Shown: positions 46,301 through 56,422 of the stretch, one piece after another
How the letters are laid out: each line of letters begins with the position of its first letter
Numbering within the stretch: the stretch's first letter is position 1
Assembly: GCA_905221605.1 (NCBI GenBank)
Contig: CAJNDS010002539.1
Coordinates: forward strand, 310,001 to 374,000
DNA length: 64,000 nucleotides
Direction: 5' to 3'
DNA from: Symbiodinium natans
Taxonomy: Eukaryota; Sar; Dinophyceae; Suessiales; Symbiodiniaceae
Notes under the pieces: generated by a model
Told to the model about the DNA's origin: nothing
Database searches by the model: none
What the model saw: only the letters and a program-made list of their open reading frames with translations
Made by a program: the position numbers and the translations under genes

Positions 46301-49300
46301 CCATGACAAGCACAGGCAGGGGGTTGGGCGTGGCAGGGTGCGTACGGTATGGGGGTGGGGGTTGGGGGTTGGGGTGGAGCAGGGGCCATATATATAGAGC
46401 ATTGGCAGCATGCAGGTCGAGGGATGAGAGTGGGAGCATGGGCCAGAGGGGGGTAGGCGGAGCTGGAAGGGCGGAGGGCGGAGCGGGCGGAGGGCCGGGG
46501 CTTGCACTGGGGCCCTTTAAAGTCAGCTGAGAAGCCACACCCATGGGCCGTGGACCATGAGCCAATGGGGCCAGGAGCCATGGGTTCAGTGGGGGGCGGG
46601 CCCATGACAAGCACAGGCGGCGGGGCAGGGTGCGCGCGGGGTGGGGTGGGGGTTGCGGGTGGGGGTGGAGCATGGCGGGGTGCGTGGGGGGCTTGGGCAA
46701 GGGAAATGTACGGAGCTGGAAGGGCGGAGGGCGGAGCGGGCGGAGGGCCCGGGCTTGCACTGGGGCCCTTTAAAGTCAGCTGAGAAGCCACACCCATGGG
46801 CCGTGGACCATGAGCCAACAGGAGCCATGGGCAGGGGGTTGGGCGTGGCAGGGTGCGTACGGTATGGGGGTGGGGGTTGGGGGTTGGGGTGGAGCAGGGG
46901 CCATATATAGGACCAGCATTGGCAGCCATGCAGGTCGAGGGATGAGAGTGGGAGCATGGGCCAGACGGGGGTAGGCGGAGCTGGAAGGGCGGAGAGCGGA
47001 GCGGGCGGAGGGCCCGGGCTTGCACTGGGGCCCTTTAAAGTCAGCTGAGAGCCACGCTGGTCCTATTATGGCCCCTGCTCCACCCCAACCCCCAACCCCC
47101 ACCCCCATACCGTACGCATCCTGCCACCCCCAACCCCCAACCCCCACCCCCACCCACCCACACTTCCAACCCCTACCCCCACCCCCCACGCACCCCGCCC
47201 CCCACTGAACCCATGGCTCCTGGCCCGTGGCTTTTCAGCTGACCCCACTGCATGCCCGGGCCCTCCGCCCGCTCCGCCCTCCGCCCTTCCAGCTCCGCCC
47301 ACTCTCCTCTGGCCCATGCTCCCACTCTCCATCCCCTTGACCTACCCCTCATGGACCCAGCTCCCTACCCCTTACCCCTCACGCACCCATTCTTCATCCC
47401 TTGACCTGCAGGGCCATGGACCCATGGCTCCTGGCCCCATGTCTCCCCTCCGCCCCTACCCCCACCACCCACGCACCCGCTCCCCGCCCATCCGCCCTTC
47501 CCGCTCCGCATACATTCCCCTTGCCCAAGCCTCCCACGCACCCCGCCATGCTCCACCCCCACCCGCAACCCCCACCCCACTCCGCGCGCACCCTGCCCCG
47601 CCGCCTGTGCTTGTCATGGGCAGCCATGCAGGTCGAGGGATGAAGAATGTGACCAACACCAATGGGGCCAGGAGCCATGGGTCCAGTGGGGGGGCGGGTG
47701 CGTGGGTGGTGGGGGTGGGGGTTAGAAGTGTGGAAAGGGTGGGGTGTTGGGGGTGGGGGTTGGGGGTGGGGGTGGAGCCATGACGCCAGGAGCAAGGGGC
47801 CCATGACAAGCACGGGCGGCGGGGCAGGGTGCGTGCGGGGTGGGGGTGGGGGTTGCGGGTGGGGGTGGAGCAGCTCAAGGGATGAAGAATAGGACCAGGA
47901 GCCATGGGTCCATGAAAAGCATGGCGGGATGCGTGGGGGGCTTGGGCAAGGGGAATGTCTGCGGAGCGGGAAGGGCGGATGGGCGGGGAGCGGGTGCGTG
48001 GGTGGTGGGGGTAAGGGCGGAGGGGAGCCGTGGGGCCAGAACCCATGGGTCCATGAGGGGCATGGGCGGCGGGGCAGGGTGCGTGAGGGGTGTGAGGGGT
48101 AAGGGGTAGGGAGCTGGGTCCATGAGGGGTAGGTCAAGGGGATGGAGAGTGGGAGCATGGGCCAGAGGAGAGTGGGCGGAGCTGGAAGGGCGGAGGGCGG
48201 AGCGGGCGGAGGGCCCGGGCATGCACTGGGGCCCTTTAAAGTCAGCTGAAAAGCCACGGGCCAGGAGCCATGATTTCAGTGGGGGGCGGGGTGCGTGGGG
48301 GGTGTAATTGGACCAGCGTTGGCAGCCATGCAGGTCGAGGGATGAAGAATGTGACCAACACCAATGGGGCCAGGAGCCATGGGTCCAGTGGGGGGGCGGG
48401 GTGCGTGGGTGGTGGGGGTGGGGGTTGGAAGTGTGGAAAGGGTGGGGTGTTGGGGGTTGGGGGTGGGGGTGGAGCCGTGACGCCAGGAGCAAGGGGCCCA
48501 TGACAAGCACGGGCGGCGGGGCAGGGTGCGTGCGGGGTGGGGGTGGGGGTTGCGGGTGGGGGTGGAGCAGCTCAAGGGATGAAGAATAGGACGGGCGGAG
48601 CGGGCGGAGGGCCCGGGCATGCACTGGGCCCTTTAAAGTCAGCTGAGAAGCCACACCCATGGGCCGTGGACCATGAGCCAATGGGGCCAGGAGCCATGGG
48701 TTCTGGGCGTGGCAGGGTGCGTCCGGTATGGGGGTGGGGTGGAGCAGGGGCCATGGACCAGCATTGGCAGCCATGCAGGTCGACGGATGAGAGTGGGAGC
48801 ATGGGCCAGAGGGGGGTAGGCGGAGCTGGAAGGGCGGAGGGCGGAGCGGGCGGAGGGCCCGGGCTTGCGCTGGGTCCCTTTAAAGTCAGCTGAGAAGCCA
48901 CACCCATGGGCCGTGGACCATGAGCCAATGGGGCCAGGAGCCATGGGTTCAGTGGGGGGCGGGCCCATGACAGCACAGGCGGCGGGGCAGGGGGTTGGGC
49001 GTGGCAGGGTGCGTACGGTATGGGGGTGGGGGTTGGGGGTTGGGGTGGAGCAGGGGCCATATATAGGACCAGCGTTGGCAGCCATGCAGGTCGAGGGATG
49101 AGAGTGGGAGCATGGGCCAGAGGGGGGTAGGCGGAGCTGGAAGGGCGGAGGGCGGAGCGGGCGGAGGGCCCGGGCTTGCACTGGGGCCCTTTAAAGTCAG
49201 CCAATGGGGCCAGGAGCCATGGGTTCAGTGGGGGGCGGGCCCATGACAAGCACAGGCGGCGGGGCAGGGTGCGCGCGGGGTGGGGTGGGGGTTGCGGGTG

Positions 49301-49470
49301 GGGGTGGAGCATGGCGGGGTGCGTGGGGGGCTTGGGCAAGGGGAATGTATGCGGAGCGGGAAGGGCGGATGGGCGGGGAGCGGTGGGGGTAGGGGCGGAG
49401 GGGAGACCGCCATGGGTCCATGGCCCTGCAGGTCGAGGGATGAAGAATGGGTGCGTGAGGGGTAAGGGGA
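40400..49470 (+). repeat. Nine-kilobase G-rich complex tandem array
   Basis: It begins about ten bases after the helicase stop. It is built from a shuffled set of blocks: a GTCAGCTGA(G/A)AAGCCAC block seen about 21 times (40619, 41846, 42361, 44272, 46775, 48889 and others), a GGCAGCCATGCAGGTCGAGG block (40815-49095), a CCATGGGTCCATGA block, a TATATAGGACCAGC block, and long GGGGGTGGGGGTTGGGGGTT tracts. Larger cassettes recur, for example one starting CATGACGCCAGGAGCAAGGG at 45063, 45845, 47781 and 48478. Long proline-rich frames on the minus strand and glycine-rich ones on the plus strand are a composition effect: all frames lack stops and codons do not track conserved blocks. Confidence 0.92.
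47053..47620 (-). repeat. Inverted segment inside the G-rich array
   Basis: Here the array switches to its reverse complement (C-rich on the plus strand) and switches back at 47620. The segment matches the reverse complement of about 44341-44925 nearly base for base, including the rare GCGCGCGGAGTGG variant not found in other copies. It is therefore an inverted duplication of that cassette, with a short indel at the CAGCTGA block. Confidence 0.9.
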
Positions 49471-50180
49471 AAAAATATGTAAAAGGGGGTTTCACAGGCT
49501 AAGGCTTCAGGGTTATATCGCTACCCACTTGCCCCCCAGCTCTGCTTTTTCTTGACCCTGCCCCCTTATTTAGTTCTATGTTCTTTCGCTACCTGTTGCA
49601 TTTCCTAAGCCCAGTTTCCCCGTATTTCCCGCCGAATTTTTAGCCCCAACTTTTTACCATCCCCTCATTCGTTTTCTCTCGTTTCCCGCCTTATCCATTA
49701 TCCTAAGGGGATTCTGAGGACAAGCTACCTCATTCATTCCGCAAAACCTACAAATAACAACACCCCTAAAATTTAATCTATCCACCTTATGCGTTCCTAT
49801 ATTCTTAAAGTCCTTCCCATATGCTTGTTTGAATGTTTGTTGTTGTTATGATTTATAGCAACAATAAACCTAATTTCTTCCCCATATCTCCCCCTTCTTC
49901 GTTTCAGTCTTTTCCCAACTTCTCAAGCTTCTGGGGCTTCCCGTGTTATAGTTAGTCCTTTTGGTAAAGGTTTCATATTTGAAGAAGACGCTCAACGACT
50001 ACAACAACTTCGAAGAGGCACGTCTGGCATGTCTTAACGTTTCAGTCAGTCGATGCTTTCAGTTCTGACATTGACAAGCAACTCGTGAGCATGAGCACAT
50101 TTGCTTTACAATGGTAGCAATTCGGCTTTCAAAGCACAATCCCCGCATTCTTTCGTTCGCTTTGCTTCTACCACTTGAGC
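49471..50180 (+). promoter_or_regulatory. Upstream region of the ubiquitin-like gene
   Basis: Unique, T/C-rich sequence without telomere-type repeats or recognisable ORFs, in contrast to both flanks. It presumably holds the promoter and 5' untranslated region. A degenerate spliced-leader-like string is listed separately. No clear TATA-type element was identified; dinoflagellate promoters are poorly defined. Confidence 0.35.
50114..50134 (+). other. Possible second spliced-leader relic
   Basis: GGTAGCAATTCGGCTTTCAAA then G resembles the leader CCGTAGCCATTTTGGCTCAA then G if two short indels and two substitutions are allowed. Its position, 46 nt before the start codon of an intronless gene, fits a reinserted mRNA. 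The match is much weaker than the one at 7674. Confidence 0.3.
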
Positions 50181-51368
50181 ATGGCGACTTTGTCCGAGAT
50201 TGTCCCCGAGCTTTCCATGAGTGCTTCCGCGGGCGGCAGTGGTGATGACCCAGAAGACCAGAAGAACCCAATTCCTACCATTTCCCCCGATGTCACTGAC
50301 GACGAGGAGAGCGACGACTTCAACACAGACGAGGAGAATGCACTCACCAAGGCAGTGAAGGAGATGAGCCTCGATGAGAAGGAGACCTTGAAAAAACGCT
50401 ACGACAAGCAGATGGAGACGTTGAAGGCAAAGCAGACCATCGTCAGCATGGAGCTTCGCAAGCACCTTCGCGAGATTAAGAAGGAGGAGACCAAAGAGAG
50501 GAAGGAGCAGAAAATCGAGGAGAAGAAGGCGAAGACGAAGGAGAGCCGTGAGGCAAAGGTGACGGTGAACATCGTGTTTCAGGGGCGGACATACTCCATC
50601 AGCATTTCGTTGATGCGTGGCATTGGTCACCTTCGCGACCGCTTCTTTGAGGATGCCGCGATTTCCCAGAAGCAGGGCAAGGACATCATGTTCACCTTCG
50701 GCGACGTGAATCTCTTTGAGACCTACCACGCCAGAAAAAGCTTGCGCGAGGTTGGTATCGTGGACGGCTCGGTGGTCTACGCTTCGATTCGCGGAGTTGG
50801 AGGAGGCTTCCGTCGAACCATCAAGTCGCATCTGAAACCAGATGCTGCGAAGGCGGCTTTGAAAGAGAAAATCAACGATGACTACAAGGTTGTCTTTACG
50901 CCCACGTGTGACTTCCCCGAGAGCTTCCAGACCTACCTCACTGAGATGCGTCAGTCCATGGCAGAGATAAAGTTGTTGCAGTCCAACGTGAACTTCCCGC
51001 TCATCGAGTTGGCATTGAAACAGTTGTCGGTGGAGAACCTCCAGTTGCTCCTTGACATTCTGAAGGTTTCGGAGGGCAAGCGCAGAGGCACAAGCGAGGA
51101 GAGGCTTCACAGAGCCTTGTCCGTTGTCTTCCCGAAGATGTGCTCAATGGGTGACTGCATCAAGGCTATCGAGGCATTGCAGGGGGACATGACCATCCAA
51201 CTGTTCGAGATGTTCATCGACCACTATGGCGTCTTCAGGAACGGGGAAATGGTCATCAATGCTGTCGGCTTCATGGAAGACGTGAAGAAAGAGCTTATCA
51301 AACGTGAAATCTCAACCCCGGCAGATGAGCACTTCAAGACCAACGATGCTTCGTGTGTCGCGTTCTGA
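50181..51368 (+). CDS. Ubiquitin-like-domain protein with acidic/coiled-coil N-terminus
   Basis: Single open frame of 395 residues with no intron. Residues 1-60 are acidic and low complexity. Residues about 65-125 are a Lys/Glu-rich predicted coiled coil (for example KKEETKERKEQKIEEKKAK). Residues about 127-210 look like a ubiquitin beta-grasp fold, starting VTVNIVFQGRTYSISISLM and ending SVVYASIRGVGGG. The rest is helical with no recognised domain. The last residues, CVAF, fit a CaaX box, which could allow prenylation. ATG 50181 is chosen because the frame upstream has only a TTG. Codons favour G/C in the third position, unlike the AT-rich viral genes to the right. It is bounded by the G-rich array and a minisatellite. 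Function unknown; an adaptor role is only a guess from the domain layout. Confidence 0.8.
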   Translation: MATLSEIVPELSMSASAGGSGDDPEDQKNPIPTISPDVTDDEESDDFNTDEENALTKAVKEMSLDEKETLKKRYDKQMETLKAKQTIVSMELRKHLREIKKEETKERKEQKIEEKKAKTKESREAKVTVNIVFQGRTYSISISLMRGIGHLRDRFFEDAAISQKQGKDIMFTFGDVNLFETYHARKSLREVGIVDGSVVYASIRGVGGGFRRTIKSHLKPDAAKAALKEKINDDYKVVFTPTCDFPESFQTYLTEMRQSMAEIKLLQSNVNFPLIELALKQLSVENLQLLLDILKVSEGKRRGTSEERLHRALSVVFPKMCSMGDCIKAIEALQGDMTIQLFEMFIDHYGVFRNGEMVINAVGFMEDVKKELIKREISTPADEHFKTNDASCVAF

Positions 51369-51425
51369 GCGCGTAGTTCCCTTTACGCGATTTCGCCACC
51401 GTTGCCAGTCAGACCACCCGAAATA

Positions 51426-51615
51426 GGGGACTTTACCGCCCAAAGTAGGGGGACTTTACCGCCCAAAGTAGGGGGACTTTACCGCCCAAAGTAGGGGGAC
51501 TTTACCGCCCAAAGTAGGGGGACTTTACCGCCCAAAGTAGGGGGACTTTACCGCCCAAAGTAGGGGGACTTTACCGCCCAAAGTAGGGGGACTTTACCCC
51601 AAAGTAGGGGGACTT
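51426..51615 (+). repeat. 23-bp minisatellite, about eight units
   Basis: GGGGGACTTTACCGCCCAAA plus GTA repeats with a 23-bp period (51429, 51452, 51475, 51498, 51521, 51544, 51567), with shortened units at 51590 and 51611. Each unit holds the small inverted repeat ACTTT / AAAGT. It starts about 60 bp after the stop codon of the ubiquitin-like gene. No unique spacers, so it is not a CRISPR array. Confidence 0.95.
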
Positions 51616-52606
51616 CGCTACACGGGAACGGTGCTTGGATTGTTGTCGTCTATGCAGTTGATGACAGCAAGGGACTGAGATGTGCGACCGCAGACACAAA
51701 AAGCAGGTGTCACATCAAAGCTCTGCATTATAATCCCTAAACCCCTAAACCTAAGATATACAATATTTACAAAACAGACCCAAAAATAATATCCACCCGA
51801 AAATACCCACAAATTCCCAAATAGAAGCATCACCAAATCCCAGAATCCTTTCTATCCTACATCCTAAACCCCCCAAAACCCCAAAATAACAAATATCAAG
51901 TAGTCATATGCATAAAAAAGACCCGAAAGCAATATTCGCCCAAAATACCCACAAATTCCCATATAAAATACACCCAAAATCACAAAATAAAATATATCAT
52001 AGACCCTACACCAAAAAATCATAAATCCCCAACTTCGCCCGAGGGATATTGAATAAGAAAAGAAAACTTTGACTAAGAAAATGACAGGTGGACGTCTACA
52101 TGCAGAACACTCACCACGACGAGTTCGACGCAACGGTGCGCCCTTCCTTTGGGTTAGGGTTTTAGTTTAGGGTTTTTAGTTTAGGGTTTCAGTTTAGGGT
52201 TTAGACCCTAAGCCCTAATCCCCTAAACCCTAAAAACGCGGACAACGTCGGCTATTCCTATCATTGAGACGCAGAAGTCTCCAAAGTGTCGGCTCTTCCT
52301 CTCATTGGGACGCGCTTAGAGTTTTAGGGTTTAGTCTTTTTAGGGTTGTTGTGGTTTAGTTCTTTCGGTTTAGAAGGGTTGTTGTGGTTTATGTTAGGTT
52401 AGGACTATGTTTTAAAAAAGGGGCATTTCACATTCTTTTGTTTTCGTTTTATTAAAATATTCAATGCCCCTTTTTTGGCGGTGTTTAGGGTTTTAGTATG
52501 CTTTATTTATCGGGCAGTCGCCCTAACCGCCGACCACCAGCACCACCCAAGCCGCGCCAAGCCCAGCCCAAACCACACCCAAACCCAGAAAAAACACCAC
52601 CCAAAA
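51616..52606. other. Host flank and presumed left edge of the viral element
   Basis: Holds a diverged direct repeat rich in AAATACCCACAAATTCCCA (about 51774-51830 and 51915-51975), telomere-type fragments (52150-52225), two copies of a CGTCGGCTNTTCCTNTCATTG segment (52246-52320), and the inverted repeat at 52414-52476. Base composition shifts to strongly AT-rich near 52.6 kb. No terminal inverted repeat can be confirmed because the other end of the element is outside the window. Confidence 0.5.
52414..52476. repeat. Perfect 14-bp inverted repeat near the element's left edge
   Basis: AAAAAAGGGGCATT (52414-52427) and AATGCCCCTTTTTT (52463-52476) flank a 35-nt AT-rich loop. It could be a hairpin, a small foldback element or part of the viral terminus. 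Confidence 0.7.
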
Positions 52607-52607
52607 G

Positions 52608-52631
52608 GACTTAAAGACTTGAAGCCTTATA
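52608..52631 (+). promoter_or_regulatory. Candidate viral promoter motif before the polymerase gene
   Basis: GACTTAAAGACTTGA then AGCCTTATAG, ending its 15-nt core 21 nt before ATG 52644. The same core is found at 58481-58495 at the same spacing, with related strings before two minus-strand genes. Confidence 0.6.
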
Positions 52632-52643
52632 GGGTATAGGTAT

Positions 52644-55600
52644 ATGGTAGAACCCCGTTTAAACGACGTGATGAAGTATGTTTTGAGTAGTAATATCGGT
52701 GAAATAAAGAAGAGAGGTAATAAAGAATTAAAAAAAGTAGTGATTAATGGTAATGAATACAGATATAATAAAGAACAACCCTTCTCAACAAAATTAACCA
52801 ACAAATTGAATTCAATTGCTAAAACTCAAGGTTTTAAACGTTATGAGATACTACACAGAGCAGGACAACAAGCAAAAACGAGACAAGCCCTTAAATCATA
52901 CGCAATAAGAAGAAAAGCAAAAATCACAGACGAAAGACAAGCACTAAAAAGATACGCGAACACATATTCGATTACTAATATTAATTTGAACGGTTATCGT
53001 GGTTTATCTTATTTAAAATACCAAAAAGAAAGATTAACCGAATACTTGAAAAAAGAAAAACAAATGAAAGTGTTAATAGAAGTGGATGTCGCATTTAATC
53101 ATCCAGAAGAGGATGAAGTAAGACACACAATAAGAAGCAGAAGATACAACATATTAAACGAAGAAGATTTAAACAAAGCCATAAACAACATGGCGGGCGA
53201 CATTGAGGAACAAATAGAAAACTCACAATTAAAACGTTCAGGATTAACAATAAAAAAGATAATGAAAATAACAATCCATTATGACAAATATGACCCTACA
53301 AGAGCAGGGTCTTATATTGAATTACCTAAGTGGATATCATTAAAGAAGGCATGTATCAACATTAAAAACGATGACGATTATTGTTTCAAATATTGCGTTC
53401 AATGTTATTTTTACAATATCTTTAAAAATCACAATCCCGAAAGAATGTATCATTATAATAAGTTGAAAAACAATGACTCTTTCTTAAAATGGGATGATGT
53501 TAATTTTCCAGCTTCTAATGATGATATAGATTATTTTGAAGAGATTAATGAAGGTAGTATTTCAATAAATGTTTATGTTATAGACGAGGATAAACAAAAG
53601 ATAAGAGCAGACAGAATAACAAAAAAGTTAAGACCAACATGTCATGTAAATCTGTTACGCTTAGAAAAGGATGATAAAAGTCATTATGTTTTGATAAAGG
53701 ATTATTCGAGATTAATGAGTTCTCAGACAAACAAACATAAAACAAAACTGTTTCATTGTCAATTTTGTCAGAAAGGCTTTCAGAAAGAAAACTTACTAAC
53801 GCAACATACTATAAAAGGATGTATGGCAAATAACATTCAAAACGTAGAGATGCCAGAAAAGGATAAAACATTTTTCAAGAACCACTATAAAAAGCTTAAA
53901 TGTCCATATGTTATATACGGTGATTTTGAATGTTTAACAACACAAACAGATGAAGGTATAAAAGGGACATATCAGGAACATAAACCATCGGGTTTTATGT
54001 TAAACGTTGTTAATTCAATAACCGATGAATGTAAGCCTTACTTATACAGAGGTGAAGATTGCATGAACAAATTCTGCGAAACCATGAATGAGATAAGGGA
54101 AGAAATCATGTATGTAATAAAACATCCCTTATCAATGAATGACTTAACAGACAAAGAACAAAAAGAATACGACGAAGCCAAAAGGTGTCATATTTGTAAC
54201 GGTTGTTTTGATAACAAAAAGGACGGAAAAAAGAAGGTAAGAGACCATTGTCATTTTACAGGACAATATAGAGGTCCAGCACACTTAAAATGTAATCTTG
54301 ATTTTTGTTTTAAAGATTTCAAAATCCCAGTTTTCTTTCATAATCTTAAGAATTATGACGCGCACTTAATTATATCCAACTTGGATAAGTTAGACACGGA
54401 AAAGGACGAAATAAACGTAATTGCACAAAACAGCGAAAAGTTCATAACCTTTTGTCTTAAAGAGCTTGAGTTTAAAGATACGTTCAGTTTTTTATCTTCT
54501 TCCTTAGATAAGCTTGTTAAGCTAACAAAATATGAAGAAAATGATAAGCGCGAAAATTGGACGGAAAACTTCAAATTCAGCAGAACAAGCAAATACATAA
54601 CATCAGATGAGGATTTAGATTTATTAACGGATAAGGGCGTTTATCCATATGATTACTTCACAGATTTTAAGAAATTTAATGAAACATCCCTACCATCAAT
54701 TGAAGATTTTTATAGTCAGCTTACGGAACAGAACATAGAACAAAAAGAATATGACAGAGCAAAACACATATGGAACCATTTTAACATAAAAGACTTGGGA
54801 GAATACCACGACTTATATTTGCAAACAGATGTGTTTTTATTAACAGACGTCTTTGAAAACTTTAGAACTAAATGTTTAGAAGATTACGGCTTAGACCCAG
54901 CTCATTATTACACATTACCTAATTTTAGTTGGGACGCGATGCTTTTAAAAACAGGTGTTTGCTTACAACTGGTTCAAGATGAAGAGATTTATAAAATGTT
55001 TGAAAAAGGACTTCGAGGTGGCATGTGTCAAACATCATTAAGAAAAGCAGACGCAAACAATAAATACATGGGTGAAGATTATGATAAATCTAAGGAATCA
55101 TCATATATAAATTACTTAGATGCTAATAACTTATATGGTTTAAAAAAAAAAAAAAAATTGCCATACAAAGATATTAAATTTGAAGATAAGCCCTTAACCG
55201 AAGAAGAAATAATTAATTATACTGACGGTTCTCTCGGCTTTATTGTAGATGTTGATTTAGAGTATCCCGACGAAGTCCATGAGAAACATAAGGATTACCC
55301 ATTAGCACCGCAAATAATGAATGTTACCGCAGACATGTTATCGGAAACACAGAAGGGAATATATAAATCATATAATCACAATAAAGAGCCTACAGATGAG
55401 AAAACAAACAAGCTAATCTTAAATGTATATGATAAAAATAGATATGTATGTCACGTTAAGATTTTACAGTATTATCTGAAACAAGGCTTGAAAATAAAGC
55501 GTGTTTGGAGAACAATATCTTTCAAACAAAAGGCATGGCTAAAACCATGGATTGATTTTAACACTAACAAAAGAAAACAGGCAACATCAGATTTTGAAAA

Positions 55601-56387
55601 AGATATGTATAAATTAATGAATAACGCTTGCTACGGTAAAACAATGGAAAACGTAAGAGAACATATAGATTTTGAATTAGTTAATACACCTCAACGTTAT
55701 CAAAAATGTGTTAATAGTCCTACATTTAAACATAGACATATAATTAATGAAAATCTCGTAGGAGTTGAAAAGCTAAAACACACAGTATTATTAAATAAGC
55801 CTATATATGCGGGTATGTGTATCTTAGACTTATCTAAGTTACATATGTATTCGTTTTATTATGACGTTCTAAAAAAGAAATACGAAGACAACGTAAGATT
55901 AATATATACAGATACTGACAGCTTCGTTATACATACTAAAACGGAAGACATATATGAAGACTTCCAAGAAATAAGTAATCACATGGACTTTAGCGGCTAT
56001 GATAAAAATCATAAATGCTATGACCCAAAAAATAAGAAGGTATTAGGAAAATTCAAAGATGAATGCGACGGCAAGATAATAACAAGCTTCATAGGATTAA
56101 AGCCTAAATCTTATGCATTCAAGATACATAATGAACAGAATGAAGAAAAGAAAAGCAAAGGCATAGTAAAACATAAAGTTAAGAAAGAATTCAATTATAA
56201 AAGATACGAAGACACCTTAAACAATGAATGTATAGATAACAGCGTAACATTTAACAGCATACGTTCAAAAAATCATCAGATATATAGCATAAAACAAACA
56301 AAACAAGCTCTAAGCAGTTATGATAATAAAAGGTATTACATAAATAACATAGAAAGTTTGCCATATGGGTTTTTTAGCATAAAGTAG
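52644..56387 (+). CDS. polB: Protein-primed family B DNA polymerase (Polinton/virophage type)
   Basis: 1247 residues. A C2HC finger begins at C372 (CQFC). Exonuclease motif I is YGDFE (D427, E429). An HNH/endonuclease VII-like insert with CHIC, DHCH and GPAHLKCN starts at C515, as in many Polinton polymerases. Exo II is HNLKNYDAHLI and Exo III includes YHDLYLQTDVFLL. Polymerase motif A is YLDANNLYG (D826), motif B KLMNNACYGKT (Y997), motif C YTDTDS (D1090, D1092), then the KxY motif GLKPKSY. These are the features of polymerases that start DNA synthesis from a terminal protein. It should replicate the element. The long N-terminal region (1-370) has no catalytic motif visible; the terminal protein may be encoded there. 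Directly after motif A, a 16-A run encodes LKKKKK where relatives usually have a WAMSQ-like string. The gene faces the next one, with a hairpin between the stops. Confidence 0.95.
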   Translation: MVEPRLNDVMKYVLSSNIGEIKKRGNKELKKVVINGNEYRYNKEQPFSTKLTNKLNSIAKTQGFKRYEILHRAGQQAKTRQALKSYAIRRKAKITDERQALKRYANTYSITNINLNGYRGLSYLKYQKERLTEYLKKEKQMKVLIEVDVAFNHPEEDEVRHTIRSRRYNILNEEDLNKAINNMAGDIEEQIENSQLKRSGLTIKKIMKITIHYDKYDPTRAGSYIELPKWISLKKACINIKNDDDYCFKYCVQCYFYNIFKNHNPERMYHYNKLKNNDSFLKWDDVNFPASNDDIDYFEEINEGSISINVYVIDEDKQKIRADRITKKLRPTCHVNLLRLEKDDKSHYVLIKDYSRLMSSQTNKHKTKLFHCQFCQKGFQKENLLTQHTIKGCMANNIQNVEMPEKDKTFFKNHYKKLKCPYVIYGDFECLTTQTDEGIKGTYQEHKPSGFMLNVVNSITDECKPYLYRGEDCMNKFCETMNEIREEIMYVIKHPLSMNDLTDKEQKEYDEAKRCHICNGCFDNKKDGKKKVRDHCHFTGQYRGPAHLKCNLDFCFKDFKIPVFFHNLKNYDAHLIISNLDKLDTEKDEINVIAQNSEKFITFCLKELEFKDTFSFLSSSLDKLVKLTKYEENDKRENWTENFKFSRTSKYITSDEDLDLLTDKGVYPYDYFTDFKKFNETSLPSIEDFYSQLTEQNIEQKEYDRAKHIWNHFNIKDLGEYHDLYLQTDVFLLTDVFENFRTKCLEDYGLDPAHYYTLPNFSWDAMLLKTGVCLQLVQDEEIYKMFEKGLRGGMCQTSLRKADANNKYMGEDYDKSKESSYINYLDANNLYGLKKKKKLPYKDIKFEDKPLTEEEIINYTDGSLGFIVDVDLEYPDEVHEKHKDYPLAPQIMNVTADMLSETQKGIYKSYNHNKEPTDEKTNKLILNVYDKNRYVCHVKILQYYLKQGLKIKRVWRTISFKQKAWLKPWIDFNTNKRKQATSDFEKDMYKLMNNACYGKTMENVREHIDFELVNTPQRYQKCVNSPTFKHRHIINENLVGVEKLKHTVLLNKPIYAGMCILDLSKLHMYSFYYDVLKKKYEDNVRLIYTDTDSFVIHTKTEDIYEDFQEISNHMDFSGYDKNHKCYDPKNKKVLGKFKDECDGKIITSFIGLKPKSYAFKIHNEQNEEKKSKGIVKHKVKKEFNYKRYEDTLNNECIDNSVTFNSIRSKNHQIYSIKQTKQALSSYDNKRYYINNIESLPYGFFSIK

Positions 56388-56396
56388 AAAAAATAG

Positions 56397-56422
56397 ATAT
56401 TGATAAAAACAATTATCAATAT
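56397..56422. terminator. Hairpin between convergent stop codons
   Basis: ATATTGATAA and TTATCAATAT form a perfect 10-bp stem with a 6-nt loop. It starts 10 nt after the polymerase stop and ends directly at the stop of the minus-strand zinc-finger gene, so it can serve both transcripts. Confidence 0.7.

Noticed and set aside
40402-49495. Many long open frames (up to 658 codons) of proline-rich or glycine-rich protein in the G-rich array
   Set aside because: Open frames occur in several frames and both strands at once because the array lacks A/T-rich stop codons. The protein repeats change frame between cassettes and match no domain.
51426-51615. Short regular repeat considered as a CRISPR array
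   Set aside because: Units are directly abutting with no unique spacers and no cas genes are present; it is a minisatellite in a eukaryotic genome.
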